DNA of 64,000 nt from Bradyrhizobium betae (lineage in GTDB: Bacteria > Pseudomonadota > Alphaproteobacteria > Rhizobiales > Xanthobacteraceae). Below the pieces are notes generated by a model. That model ran no database searches. It was given only the letters and a program-made list of their open reading frames with translations, and was not told the DNA's origin. The stretch is taken from positions 534,802 to 598,801 of the forward strand of contig NZ_MZXW01000035.1 in NCBI RefSeq assembly GCF_004123905.1, written 5' to 3'. Shown one piece after another: positions 52,908-62,076 of this stretch (positions are counted from its first letter, which is position 1; each line of letters opens with the position of its first letter). Position numbers and translations under genes: made by a program.

Positions 52908-53807
52908 ATGGACGGCGCAAGCGACGACGTTTTCATCGACGAGATCAGCTTCCCGGCGACCGACGGGTATGCGCTGACCGGCACCCTGTTCCTGCCGCGC
53001 GGCACCAAGCGCCATGCCGTGCTGATCAATTCGGCGACCGCCGTGCCGAGAAAAATCTATCGCGGCTTTGCCTCCTACCTTGCCCATCGCGGCTGCGCGG
53101 TCATGACCTACGACTATCGCGGCATCGGCGACTCCCGGCTGCCGGCGATGGTCGGCTACAACCAGCCGAAATCGCTGGTCGGCTTCAAGACCTCGATGTC
53201 GGACTGGGCCGCGCAAGACGTCACCGCTGCGGTGCGCTGGATGAGCGAGCGCTACACCACCCTGCCCCTTGCCTATGTCGGCCACTCCTTCGGCGGCCAG
53301 GCGCTCGGGCTGATCGAGAACAACACCGACATCTCGCGCGCCGCCTTCGTGGCCTCGCAGGCGGCGACCTGGCGGCTGATGACCTCGCCGGAGAAATACC
53401 GCGTCTTCGCGTTCATGAATTTCGTCGGCGTGCCGCTGGTGCACGCACTCGGCTATGCGCCGGGCTGGGCCGGAATCGGCGAGGATTTGCCCAAGGGCGT
53501 GTTCCTGCAATGGGCCGACTGGGTCTCCAGCCCCCGCTATCTCTTCGATTCAAAACTGCCCGCGCTGGAGAACTTTGCAAAGTTCAAGGGCGAGCTGCGC
53601 GCGCTCTGCTTCTCCGACGACCCCTGGGCGACGCGGCCCGCAGTCGAGCTGCTCACCAGCGGCTTCACCGCGATCAAGCCGGAGGTGCTGACGGTGAAGC
53701 CGTCCGACGTCGGCGCCAAGACCATCGGCCATTTCGGCTTCTTCCGCCCCGAGCACCGCGACACGCTGTGGCGCGGCGTCGCGGAATGGATTCAGGGGGA
53801 AGCCTAG
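52908..53807 (+). CDS. Alpha/beta hydrolase
   Basis: The protein is 299 residues from the ATG at 52908. YDYRGIGDS and the nucleophile elbow GHSFGGQ near residue 125 mark an alpha/beta hydrolase, and a C-terminal GHFGFFRPEHRDTLW supplies the histidine. The overall form resembles proteins annotated as serine aminopeptidase- or lipase-like in Bradyrhizobium. No signal peptide is seen, so it is cytoplasmic. Its stop codon lies in a CTAG shared with the convergent gene. Confidence 0.82.
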   Translation: MDGASDDVFIDEISFPATDGYALTGTLFLPRGTKRHAVLINSATAVPRKIYRGFASYLAHRGCAVMTYDYRGIGDSRLPAMVGYNQPKSLVGFKTSMSDWAAQDVTAAVRWMSERYTTLPLAYVGHSFGGQALGLIENNTDISRAAFVASQAATWRLMTSPEKYRVFAFMNFVGVPLVHALGYAPGWAGIGEDLPKGVFLQWADWVSSPRYLFDSKLPALENFAKFKGELRALCFSDDPWATRPAVELLTSGFTAIKPEVLTVKPSDVGAKTIGHFGFFRPEHRDTLWRGVAEWIQGEA

Positions 53808-54067
53808 CGAATGATCGTCGTCAGCGACGAGTAGCGCTTGTTCGGCTTGGCCACGCTGGCCGAGAACTGCGCGAAGGCGTCGCTGATGCGGACCGCGGGC
53901 GGCGTGTCGCCGGCGAAGCGGAACTCCTTCGGCTTCGGCGCGTAAAAACTGGCGCTGTAATAGGAATCGTCGAAGCGCGCCTCGCCGACGCCGAACAATG
54001 CGTCGCAGACGAACAGGAGCGCGTAGACTCCCGCAACCGCCGCGACGATCTCCCTGAGAACTGACAT
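53804..54067 (-). CDS. Small membrane-anchored protein, hypothetical
   Basis: The protein is 87 residues from the ATG at 54067. A single hydrophobic helix at about 4-24 (EIVAAVAGVYALLFVCDALFG) precedes a hydrophilic, probably periplasmic part with a Tyr-rich DDSYYSASFYAP stretch. I recall such proteins in Bradyrhizobium without function. Its stop shares CTAG with the end of the hydrolase gene. Confidence 0.65.
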   Translation of the reverse strand: MSVLREIVAAVAGVYALLFVCDALFGVGEARFDDSYYSASFYAPKPKEFRFAGDTPPAVRISDAFAQFSASVAKPNKRYSSLTTIIR

Positions 54068-54268
54068 GCTGATGCCCCAACCTGTTGCGGGCAGGATGCA
54101 CGTCGGTTCCAAAGCCGAGGTTTAAGGCCGCGCGGTTCTTATCCGCAGGGTTTGCCGCGCCTGAGCGGATTGCAGACAATTTTATCGATTTCAAAAAGAG
54201 AGCCCGCCTGACCGGGCGGATCAGGCGGGCTCCAGGCTTGGCCGCTCGGGAGGTATCAGACGGCCAAA

Positions 54269-55756
54269 TCAAACGGCCAAGTTCATCCACACCGCCTTGG
54301 GCTCGGTGAAATTGTCGATCGCGGCGGTGCCGTGCTCGCGGCCGAGGCCGGAGTCGCGCTCGCCGCCCCAGGGCAGGCGCACGTCGGTATAGCCATAGGT
54401 GTTCATCCAGACCGTGCCAGCGCGCGCCCGCTTGGCAAAACGCTGCAGCTTGCCGATGTCGCGGCTCCAGACGCCGGCGGCGAGGCTGTAGGCCGTGCCG
54501 TTGGCGATCCTGAGCGCGTCGGCCTCATCCCTGAACTTGATGACGCTGACGACGGGACCAAAAATCTCCTCCTGCGAGATCCGCATCTCGTGCTCGACAT
54601 CGGCGAACACGGTCGGGCCGATGAAATAGCCGCGCTCGCCAACCCGCGTCCCGCCGGTGACGAGTCTCGCGCCCTCCTTCTGGCCGATGTCGACATAGTC
54701 GAGGATCGACTTCATCTGCTTCTCGGAGATGACGGGGCCGAGCGCCGTCTTGCGATCAAGGGGATCGCCGATCCTGAGCGATTTGGCGCGCGCCGCGATC
54801 CGCTCGACGACCTCGTCGTAGACGCTCTCCTGCACCAGCACGCGGGAGCCGGCCGAGCACACCTGGCCCGCGTTGAAGAATATGCCGGAGCCCGCCGCCT
54901 TGCTGGCGGCTTCAAGATCGGCGTCGTCGAAAATGACATTGGCCGACTTGCCGCCGAGCTCGAGCGAGACGCGTTTGAAATTGCTGGCAGCGCCCTTCAT
55001 GATTCCGCGCCCCACACCGGGCGAGCCGGTGAAGGTGACCTTGTCGACATCGGGGTGATTGACCAGCGCATCGCCGACGACGCGGCCCGGTCCCGTCACG
55101 ACGTTGAAGACGCCCGCCGGCAGGCCCGCTTCGAGCGCGAGCTCGGCGATGCGCAGCGCCGACAGCGAGGTCAGCTCGGCCGGCTTCATCACGACGGTGC
55201 AGCCGCAGGCCAGCGCCGGCGCGAGCTTCCACATCCCGATCATCAGCGGAAAATTCCACGGCACGATCGCCGCGACCACGCCGACCGGCTCGCGCACGGT
55301 GTAGGTCAGAGCATCGTCGCGCACCGGCACGACGTCGCCGCTGATCTTGTCGGCCCAGCCGGCATAGTAGATCAACGTGTCGACGGCGGCGGGAAAGTCC
55401 TGGCGCGCCGTCGCGGAAATCGGCTTGCCGGCATCGATCGACTCCAACTCGATGATCTCTTCGGCGTGCGCCTTGAGCAGGTCAGCCCAGCGCAGCAGGA
55501 TCTGCCCGCGCTCGGAGGCCCGCATCGTGCGCCACGGACCTTCGAACGCCCGGCGCGCGGCAACCACGGCGAGCTCGACATCGACCTCGCCCCCCTCGGC
55601 GATGGTGGCGATGATTTGCCCGGTGGCGGGGTTGAGGGAGTTGAAGGTGCGGCCGGAGCTCGAGGGCACGCGGCGGCCGTCGATGAGCAGATGCTGTGGC
55701 CGGGACATGAACTCGGTCGCCGGCGAGTGCGCAAAGTCATATGCAACAGACATCAT
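54269..55756 (-). CDS. NAD(P)-dependent aldehyde dehydrogenase
   Basis: The protein is 495 residues from the ATG at 55756, five bases after AGGAGA. All core residues are present: N169 (PWNFP), K191 (KPAE), E266 (LELGGK) and C300 (FFNAGQVC). The sequence fits the betaine/phenylacetaldehyde-type ALDH group; the substrate is not resolvable by eye. A perfect TCTGGTATACCAGA palindrome lies just upstream, and the neighbouring divergent gene is a ModE-type regulator. Confidence 0.92.
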   Translation of the reverse strand: MMSVAYDFAHSPATEFMSRPQHLLIDGRRVPSSSGRTFNSLNPATGQIIATIAEGGEVDVELAVVAARRAFEGPWRTMRASERGQILLRWADLLKAHAEEIIELESIDAGKPISATARQDFPAAVDTLIYYAGWADKISGDVVPVRDDALTYTVREPVGVVAAIVPWNFPLMIGMWKLAPALACGCTVVMKPAELTSLSALRIAELALEAGLPAGVFNVVTGPGRVVGDALVNHPDVDKVTFTGSPGVGRGIMKGAASNFKRVSLELGGKSANVIFDDADLEAASKAAGSGIFFNAGQVCSAGSRVLVQESVYDEVVERIAARAKSLRIGDPLDRKTALGPVISEKQMKSILDYVDIGQKEGARLVTGGTRVGERGYFIGPTVFADVEHEMRISQEEIFGPVVSVIKFRDEADALRIANGTAYSLAAGVWSRDIGKLQRFAKRARAGTVWMNTYGYTDVRLPWGGERDSGLGREHGTAAIDNFTEPKAVWMNLAV

Positions 55757-55768
55757 ATTTTCTCCTGA

Positions 55769-55782
55769 TCTGGTATACCAGA
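55769..55782. promoter_or_regulatory. Perfect palindromic operator TCTGGTATACCAGA
   Basis: This 14-base perfect palindrome sits 13 bases before the aldehyde dehydrogenase start, between it and the divergent regulator gene. GGTATACC-centred sites are typical of GntR-type repressors, but no GntR gene is adjacent, so the reader is either elsewhere or the ModE-type protein. Its position over the ribosome site region suggests repression. Confidence 0.6.
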
Positions 55783-55866
55783 CTAGGCCACAATTGCCCC
55801 GAGTAAATATGATATGGAGTGCAAATGGACGCTCAACATATGAAGCGAAGTTCATAAGGAAAGCGA

Positions 55867-56949
55867 ATGCTTCAGATCGAGATCGAGGCCGTCTGGCGGT
55901 TTCGCCACGAGGGCAGCCCGCGCACCGCCATCATCATGATCGGCGTCCTCAACGAAATCCGGAAGACCGGAAAGATCACCAGCGCGGCCAATGATGTGCA
56001 TCTCTCCTATCGCCACGTCTGGAATCTGATCGAGCAATGGTCGGAGTTCTTCGGCACGCCGCTGGTCGAGACCAAGCGCGGCAAGGGCTCAAAGCTGACG
56101 CCGTTCGGCGAGCGGCTGGTGTGGGCCGGCGAACGCATGCAGGCCCGCCTCGGGCCGCAGCTCGAAAACCTGGCGCAGGAGCTCGCAAGCGAGATCAAGC
56201 CATTCCTCGAGCAGCGACCTTCGGTGATCAGGGTGCATGCGAGCCACGGCTTTGCGGTGGCAAAGCTGCGCGAATTCCTCGATCGCGAGCCCGGCATCGG
56301 CGTCGATTTGCGCTATGTCAGCAACCAGAATTCGCTGGTGTCGCTGGCGCAAGGCGCCTGCGACCTTTCCGGCCTGCATCTGCCGCACGGCGCGCTGCGT
56401 GCGCAAGGCATCAAGGCGGCGCGCGAATGGCTCGATCCGCGCGAGGACCGCATCATCAGCTTTGTCACCCGCGAGATGGGCCTGATGGTGGCGCGCGGCA
56501 ATCCGCTGCGCATCGCCTCGCTTGATGACCTCACCAGACCCAACGTCCGCTTCGTCAACCGCGACCACGATTCCGGCACGCGCCTCCTGTTCGATCAGCT
56601 GCTCGCCGCAAACGGCATCGACGAGAGCAGGATCAACGGCGCACAGCAGATCGAGTTCACCCACGCCGCCGTCGCCGCCTATGTCGCGAGCGGCATGGCG
56701 GATGCGAGCTTTGGTGTCGAAGCCGCCGCCCGGCATTTCGGTCTCGATTTCATCCGCATCCTCACCGAGGATTATTTCTTCGTCTGCAAGCGCGCCTTCC
56801 TCGATACCGGGCCGATGCAGCGCATCCTCGAAATCATCCGCAGCGCCGATTTTCGCGCGGCGATCGCGACGCTGCCCGGCTACGTGCCATCGGATACGGG
56901 TGCGGTGACCGGCGTGAAGGCATTTCTGGAGATGCACGCGGTGCGATGA
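55867..56949 (+). CDS. ModE-type winged-helix regulator fused to a periplasmic-binding-like domain
   Basis: The protein is 360 residues. Residues about 1-110 are a ModE/LysR-like winged helix (MIGVLNEIRKTGKITSAAN, SYRHVWNLIEQW, KLTPFGERL). The remaining 250 form a PBP-like ligand-binding domain with the NQNSLVSLAQGACDLSGLHLP pattern seen in molybdate or tungstate-type sensors fused to ModE heads. It is divergent from the aldehyde dehydrogenase and 75 bases ahead of a second ModE-type gene. The ligand may be an oxyanion or an aromatic effector. Confidence 0.82.
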   Translation: MLQIEIEAVWRFRHEGSPRTAIIMIGVLNEIRKTGKITSAANDVHLSYRHVWNLIEQWSEFFGTPLVETKRGKGSKLTPFGERLVWAGERMQARLGPQLENLAQELASEIKPFLEQRPSVIRVHASHGFAVAKLREFLDREPGIGVDLRYVSNQNSLVSLAQGACDLSGLHLPHGALRAQGIKAAREWLDPREDRIISFVTREMGLMVARGNPLRIASLDDLTRPNVRFVNRDHDSGTRLLFDQLLAANGIDESRINGAQQIEFTHAAVAAYVASGMADASFGVEAAARHFGLDFIRILTEDYFFVCKRAFLDTGPMQRILEIIRSADFRAAIATLPGYVPSDTGAVTGVKAFLEMHAVR

Positions 56950-57024
56950 TGCATGGCGCCCTCGCCTTGTCCGCGACAGGCAAGAATGGCAGTCTCTGCT
57001 GCAATTGGCCCAAGAGAATCCACC

Positions 57025-57399
57025 ATGTCGCGCGCCAGCGCCAAATCGCTTCCCCAACTGAGCCTTCGCATCGACCTCGACGGCGAGGATCGGATCGGGC
57101 CCGGCAAGATCGAGCTTCTGGAGCAGATCCGCGAGCAAGGCTCGATCTCGGCGGCCGGCCGGGCCATGGACATGTCCTACAAGCGCGCCTGGGATCTCGT
57201 CGACGAGATCAACCGAATGTGCGGCCATCCCGTGGTCGAACCGCAGGCTGGTGGCAAGAACGGCGGCGGCGCGATGCTCACGCCCTTCGGCGAAAAACTT
57301 GTTGCGCGCTACCGCAAGATCGAGCGCGACGCCGCGCGCGCCGTGCACAAGGAGCTGGAAGCGCTCAGGAGCGACATCGCCCGTTCGCGCAGATCGTGA
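57025..57399 (+). CDS. Stand-alone ModE-type winged-helix regulator
   Basis: The protein is 124 residues from the ATG at 57025. GPGKIELLEQIREQGSISAA, MSYKRAWDLVDEIN and LTPFGEKLVARYRKIE are the ModE N-terminal domain motifs. The molbindin (TOBE) domains of full ModE are absent, so any ligand sensing must come from a partner. It may share a transcript with the upstream PBP-fused ModE relative. The mod transporter genes are not in the window. Confidence 0.84.
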   Translation: MSRASAKSLPQLSLRIDLDGEDRIGPGKIELLEQIREQGSISAAGRAMDMSYKRAWDLVDEINRMCGHPVVEPQAGGKNGGGAMLTPFGEKLVARYRKIERDAARAVHKELEALRSDIARSRRS

Positions 57400-57426
57400 A
57401 CGGATGATCATTCGGCCCGCGGCCTG

Positions 57427-58413
57427 CTATTCCATCCAACGTGGTATGGGCAGGTTTTTCTGGCGCAGGAATTCCGGGTTGAACAGCTTGGATTGATAGC
57501 GCTGTCCGCCATCCGCGAGAATGGTCACGATGGTTTTGCCTGGGCCGAGGTCGCGCGCAAGCCGCATCGCCCCGACGATATTGATCGCGCTCGAGCCGCC
57601 GAGCACCAGTCCTTCATCCGCGATCAGGTCGAACAGAACAGGCAAGGCCTCCTCGTCCGTGATCTGATAGGCGATATCGATCGGCGTGCCTTCCAAATTC
57701 CTGGTCACGCGGATTTGCCCGATACCTTCAGTGATGGACTCTCCTTCTGTCGTCAGCTCGCCCTTGGTGAACCAGTTATAGAGCGCCGCCCCCATAGGAT
57801 CGCTGAGCGCGATTTGAATGTGCGAATTTCGTTCTTTGAGCGCTCGCGCGATCCCACCCAAGGTACCGCCGCTGCCGACGGCACAGGTAAAGCCGTCAAT
57901 ACGTCCGCCCGTTTGCTGCCAGATCTCGGGACCGGTCGTGCGATAGTGGCCCTCCCGATTGGCAACATTGTCGAACTGATTGGCCCAGAACGCACCGAGC
58001 TCCTCCGCGAGCTGACCGGAATAGCGCGCGTAATGACCGGGATTGGAATACGGCACGGCGGGCACCAGGCGCAAATCGGCACCGCACAGCCGCAACATGT
58101 CCTTTTTCTCCTGACTTTGCGTGTCAGGCATCACGATCACGCTGCGATAGCCGCGTGCATTCGCCACCAGCGCGATGCCGATGCCGACATTGCCGGCCGT
58201 TCCTTCGACGATGACACCGCCCGGCTTCAGCTTGCCGGATCGCTCGGCATCGTTGATCATCGCCAGCGCCGCGCGATCCTTGATCGAACCGCCGGGGTTG
58301 AGGAATTCGGCCTTGCCGTAGATTTCGCAGCCCGTCGCCTCCGAGGGCCTCCGCAGCCTGATCAATGGCGTGTTGCCGATCGAATCCAGGAAACCTGTTC
58401 GAACACCGTTCAT
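57427..58413 (-). CDS. cysK: Cysteine synthase A-like PLP enzyme
   Basis: The protein is 328 residues from the ATG at 58413. The PLP lysine is K45 in GGSIKDRAAL, EGTAGNVG (70-77) replaces the usual EPTSGNTG substrate loop, and GSGGTLGG binds the cofactor phosphate. It should make cysteine from O-acetylserine and sulfide, though the altered loop means a variant substrate cannot be excluded. It is convergent with the ModE-type gene, and the 244 bases upstream to the next gene hold no gene. Confidence 0.82.
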   Translation of the reverse strand: MNGVRTGFLDSIGNTPLIRLRRPSEATGCEIYGKAEFLNPGGSIKDRAALAMINDAERSGKLKPGGVIVEGTAGNVGIGIALVANARGYRSVIVMPDTQSQEKKDMLRLCGADLRLVPAVPYSNPGHYARYSGQLAEELGAFWANQFDNVANREGHYRTTGPEIWQQTGGRIDGFTCAVGSGGTLGGIARALKERNSHIQIALSDPMGAALYNWFTKGELTTEGESITEGIGQIRVTRNLEGTPIDIAYQITDEEALPVLFDLIADEGLVLGGSSAINIVGAMRLARDLGPGKTIVTILADGGQRYQSKLFNPEFLRQKNLPIPRWME

Positions 58414-58657
58414 CGCCTGCCACCTCTGCACACCCACAAACTTTAGGCTGGCGAGCTGGCAGTTCGATTCTCTAGTTCAGGCGGATTGGGCAATGTTTTT
58501 AGCGCCCGCCCCAATCAATCGGCAATTCTATTCTCAAGCCGCGTTTCAATTGCGTAATGCCGGCTCGATCTCGCGCGGCTACAAAGCACTGGGTCGCCGG
58601 CGGCATGAGCGTCAAGCTCGGCTGCGAGCGCGAGGCGCCGGAGTTTCAAATAGAAGG

Positions 58658-59236
58658 TCAGATCAACGGCTGGTCCTTCAGCGCCGACACCACCTGCTCG
58701 CCGCGGTCGGTCAGGCGATAGGTCACCAGCGGACGGCTCGACGGTGGCTTGCGGTCGATCTCTACGATGTAGCCGCGCACCATCAACGCTTCGAAGCTGC
58801 CATAGTAGCCGAACATGCTGATTTCATTCAGCTTGAGCAACTTGAACTCGCGCAAGAGGCGGATCTCGTTGCCCGACAGCAGCGACCGGCGCACGCGCTG
58901 AACGAACCGGACGCGCTGCTCGAACCAGGCTTGGTCGGGCAATTCATGCGACGGCGGCGCCGGGTCCCGTTCGCAGGGACGCGCCTCGGCGACGACATCG
59001 GCCACGACCGCTGGCAGGCACGGCATGCTGCCGGCGACGGCTTCCCTGGCGACATCGAGCAATGCGATCGGCCAGCGCCGCTTGTTGTCCACCATGACCG
59101 GCGGCGGCACGACGTTGTCGCGCACCAATTGCTCGAAACGGCCCGCGGTCACGCCAACATAGGCAGCTGCCCGACGCCGATCGACCAGACGGGTGTCCGG
59201 CCCGTGCTCCAGCTCGCAAGCGATGTTCTCGTTCAC
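58658..59236 (-). CDS. Two-headed helix-turn-helix protein, orphan
   Basis: The protein is about 192 residues from a GTG at 59236; the start is uncertain. RRRAAAYVGVTAGRFEQLVRDNVVPPPVM at about 18-47 resembles the AlpA/excisionase/MerR-type DNA-binding helix pair. The C-terminal 75 residues (FKLLKLNEIS to TYRLTDRGEQVV) look like a winged helix of the MarR/PadR style. It could be a regulator or the remnant of a mobile element. It is divergent from the LysR gene. I do not recognise the family. Confidence 0.6.
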   Translation of the reverse strand: MNENIACELEHGPDTRLVDRRRAAAYVGVTAGRFEQLVRDNVVPPPVMVDNKRRWPIALLDVAREAVAGSMPCLPAVVADVVAEARPCERDPAPPSHELPDQAWFEQRVRFVQRVRRSLLSGNEIRLLREFKLLKLNEISMFGYYGSFEALMVRGYIVEIDRKPPSSRPLVTYRLTDRGEQVVSALKDQPLI

Positions 59237-59396
59237 CCCAAAATCCCCTGCCGCATCGTTGCGGGCGCGTCGCGGCGCGGGCCCGACAGGCCCGTGCGCA
59301 CATGACACTAGGGTGAAAGTAGCGCTCTCAAAAGGCAGAGAATTTCGTACATGTTGATGCCGTTTCGGCAACAGCTATAGTGTCGTCGGGGGTTCC

Positions 59397-60335
59397 ATGC
59401 GATTTCACTCACCGGCCATCCAGTACTTCCATGCGGTCCGCCGCACTGGCTCGATCCGCGCCGCAGCGCGCGTCCTGAACGTTGCCTCCTCGGCCGTCAG
59501 CCGCCAAATTCTCAAGCTGGAGCAAGAGGTTGGATCACCTTTGTTCGAGCGCAATGCACGCGGACTGACACTGACGACGGTCGGTGAGATGCTGGCCCGG
59601 CATGTCATGAACGTGCTCCAGGACCTAGACCGCTTCCGCTCGGACGTGGCGTCCCTCTCCGGCGCCTGGCACGGCACCGTCAGCATCGCCTGTATCGAGT
59701 CGCTCACTGAATCGGTGCTGCCGGACCTGATCGCCTCGCATCGCGGCCGGGCCCGGCGGGTCAGCTTCACCACCGAGGTGAAGGGCTCGTCGGACGTGCT
59801 GGAGGCGCTGAGCCGCGGGGAAGCCGATATCGGCATTGCCATCGCGCTTCGGCACCCTCCGGACCTGCGCCAGGTCGCGCTGAAGCGCTTTCGCCTGGGC
59901 GCGCTCGTCGCGCGCGAGCATCCGCTAGCGCGCCGCAAGACGGTCACGCTGGAGCAGTGCCTCGCCTTCCCCGTCATCCAGGCACTGCCGGAGCTGTCGA
60001 TCTACCATCTGCTCCAGCCGCTGATCGCCCAGCTCTCCGAGACCCCGGAGCCGGCAATCCAGGCCAACTCGATCGACCTGATGCGCGAGCTTGCCGCGCG
60101 CGGCGTCGGCGTCGCCTTCCAGACCCAGCTCGGCATCGGCCGCCTGTCGCGCGACAGCCAGCTCGTGTTCCTGCCGCTCGACAATGCCGGCAGCCCCGTC
60201 TGGTCCGATCTCGGCATCTATGTCCGCGCCGAACGCACCCTGCCCGCCTACACTGAGTCTTTTCTCCAAGAGCTGGTGCGCGAACTCGGCGAGCGCGAAC
60301 GGCGGGAGAATGTCGCCTATCCGCAGACGTCGTGA
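59397..60335 (+). CDS. LysR family transcriptional regulator
   Basis: The protein is 312 residues. The N-terminal winged helix reads AIQYFHAVRRTGSIRAAARVLNVASSAVSRQILKLE, and the rest is the periplasmic-binding-type effector domain. GGGGG five bases ahead supports the ATG at 59397. It is divergent from the two-headed HTH gene; the controlled genes are not obvious, since no catabolic genes are next to it. Confidence 0.9.
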   Translation: MRFHSPAIQYFHAVRRTGSIRAAARVLNVASSAVSRQILKLEQEVGSPLFERNARGLTLTTVGEMLARHVMNVLQDLDRFRSDVASLSGAWHGTVSIACIESLTESVLPDLIASHRGRARRVSFTTEVKGSSDVLEALSRGEADIGIAIALRHPPDLRQVALKRFRLGALVAREHPLARRKTVTLEQCLAFPVIQALPELSIYHLLQPLIAQLSETPEPAIQANSIDLMRELAARGVGVAFQTQLGIGRLSRDSQLVFLPLDNAGSPVWSDLGIYVRAERTLPAYTESFLQELVRELGERERRENVAYPQTS

Positions 60336-60463
60336 CGCCGCGCCCGTGGTCTTGCGGACTTGCGTGAAGCACGGTTGCTCCGGCAACATTTGCGGCCGAT
60401 GTCGCGCGCGCGAGATCGACACGCCGGCACGCCCCAACGCCGCAAACTCACTGGGACCCCGAG

Positions 60464-61432
60464 ATGCCGGTACGTTGGCTGAAGCCGTCGCGAGTTCTGG
60501 GCATCGAGCACTACACCGAGTTCGAGACCTTCCGTCCGAGCGAGGTGCTCGGCGGCAGCACCAGCACGCCGCTCGATCCGCGCCACTTCTCGCTGCACCG
60601 CGCCATCCTGCCGCTGCAGGAGGGTCTCTTCGTGCTGCAACGGACCTTCGCCCGTCGCCTGGAGGCCGATGTCGGCACCGACCACGGCGTCGGCCTCGTC
60701 ATCCCGCTGGCCTGTCATTTCATCGCCAACGGGTGCGAGATCGACAATTCGATGATCGGAATCGTGCGCGGCAAGGTCGCCACCGAGGCGGTCGAGCATC
60801 ATCCCAACACCTATCTGATGCTGCGCTTCAACTCCGACATGCGCCATCGCGGCTGGGCGGATTATGAAACCGGGCTCGAATTCACGCGCCTCGACGACGA
60901 CGCGATGGCGCGCCTGCGGGCAGCCATCCTCGACATGTTCTGCCTCGCCTCGCGGTGCAACGATCCGAGGCAATTCGAAGCCATCAACCGGCCAGTTCAG
61001 GAAAGGCTTCTCGCTAGCCTCGATGCCGCGCTTGCCCCCGTCGATGCGCAAGATCTCCGCCGCGGGTCGTTCGACAAGCAACGCAGGCTGGTCGCACGGC
61101 TGGACGAGGCCGCCATGCTATCCGGCAGCATCCCGCTGTACAGCGGCGACCTCGCCAACACGCTCGGCGTCTCCGTCCGCACGCTCCAGAGCGCGACACA
61201 GGCGGTGCATGGCGTCAGCCTGCATCACCATCTCAGGCTAAAGCGGCTTTGGTCGACCCGCACGCAGCTGATGACCGGGGGCAACGGAATGAGCGTGAAG
61301 GCCGCTGCGCTCGCGAACGGCTTCTGGCACATGGGCGAATTCTCGAAGCTCTACAAGACGACGTTCGGCGAGATGCCATCCGGGACGCTGGCGCAGGCCC
61401 GTGATTTTGCGGACGAGAGCTCGTACCGGTGA
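60464..61432 (+). CDS. AraC family transcriptional regulator
   Basis: The protein is 322 residues. The C-terminal third holds the two AraC/XylS helix-turn-helix motifs (LANTLGVSVRTLQSATQAVHG, and VKAAALANGFWHMGEFSKLYKTTFGEMPS). The N-terminal part has no clear homology but is of the length seen in the AraC-binding-domain type 2 group. The 128 bases after the LysR gene provide its own promoter. Target unknown. Confidence 0.88.
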   Translation: MPVRWLKPSRVLGIEHYTEFETFRPSEVLGGSTSTPLDPRHFSLHRAILPLQEGLFVLQRTFARRLEADVGTDHGVGLVIPLACHFIANGCEIDNSMIGIVRGKVATEAVEHHPNTYLMLRFNSDMRHRGWADYETGLEFTRLDDDAMARLRAAILDMFCLASRCNDPRQFEAINRPVQERLLASLDAALAPVDAQDLRRGSFDKQRRLVARLDEAAMLSGSIPLYSGDLANTLGVSVRTLQSATQAVHGVSLHHHLRLKRLWSTRTQLMTGGNGMSVKAAALANGFWHMGEFSKLYKTTFGEMPSGTLAQARDFADESSYR

Positions 61433-61456
61433 GACAGCTCCGGACAAACACGGCAC

Positions 61457-62041
61457 TCAGCCGTGCCCCGCCTGCTTGCGGTGACCGCTCTCGCTGAGGC
61501 GGTCGACCCAGGCGATGCCGATCGCGGAAATGATGAAGGTCAGGTGGATCAGCACCTGCCACATCACTCCGCTCTCGGTGAAATTGCTGCGCGTGGTACC
61601 GAGATTGCCGGCCTCGATGAAGGTCCGCAGCAGCGAGATCGAGGAGATGCCGATGATCGCCATCGCCAGCTTGATCTTGAGCACGCTGGCGTTGACGTGA
61701 CTGAGCCATTCCGGCTCGTCGGGATGGCCGTTCAGGTTCAGCCGGGAAACGAACGTCTCGTAGCCGCCGACGATCACCATCACCAAGAGGTTCGAGATCA
61801 TGACGACGTCGATCAGCCCGAGCACGACCAGCATGATCTGCTGCTCGCTGGCGTCGAAGGAATGCACGACGAGGTGCCAGAGCTCCTTCAGGAACAGCAG
61901 CACATAGACGCCCTGCGCGATGATGAGGCCGACATAGAGCGGCACTTGCAGCCAGCGCGAGCCGAAGATCAGCTGGGCGAACGGGCCGATCTGCGGCCGC
62001 GGCGCGGAGAGCGCCGAAGGTGCTTTGGGTTCAGACGTCAT
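61457..62041 (-). CDS. YqhA/TIGR00645 family membrane protein (UPF0114)
   Basis: The protein is 194 residues with three or four hydrophobic helices. VMISNLLVMVIVGGYETFVSRLNLNGHPDEPEWLSHVNASVLKIKLAMAI-type content around 78-128 is the conserved UPF0114 block. Function is unknown. It lies 35 bases downstream of the terC-like gene in the same direction and may be the last gene of that operon. Confidence 0.85.
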   Translation of the reverse strand: MTSEPKAPSALSAPRPQIGPFAQLIFGSRWLQVPLYVGLIIAQGVYVLLFLKELWHLVVHSFDASEQQIMLVVLGLIDVVMISNLLVMVIVGGYETFVSRLNLNGHPDEPEWLSHVNASVLKIKLAMAIIGISSISLLRTFIEAGNLGTTRSNFTESGVMWQVLIHLTFIISAIGIAWVDRLSESGHRKQAGHG

Positions 62042-62076
62042 GGATCACTCCGGATTGCGGATTAAGAGTTGTCGCC

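Noticed and set aside
58465..58520. AGTTCGATTCTCT, resembling a tRNA T-loop
   Set aside because: No acceptor, D- or anticodon stem could be folded around it, so no tRNA was called.
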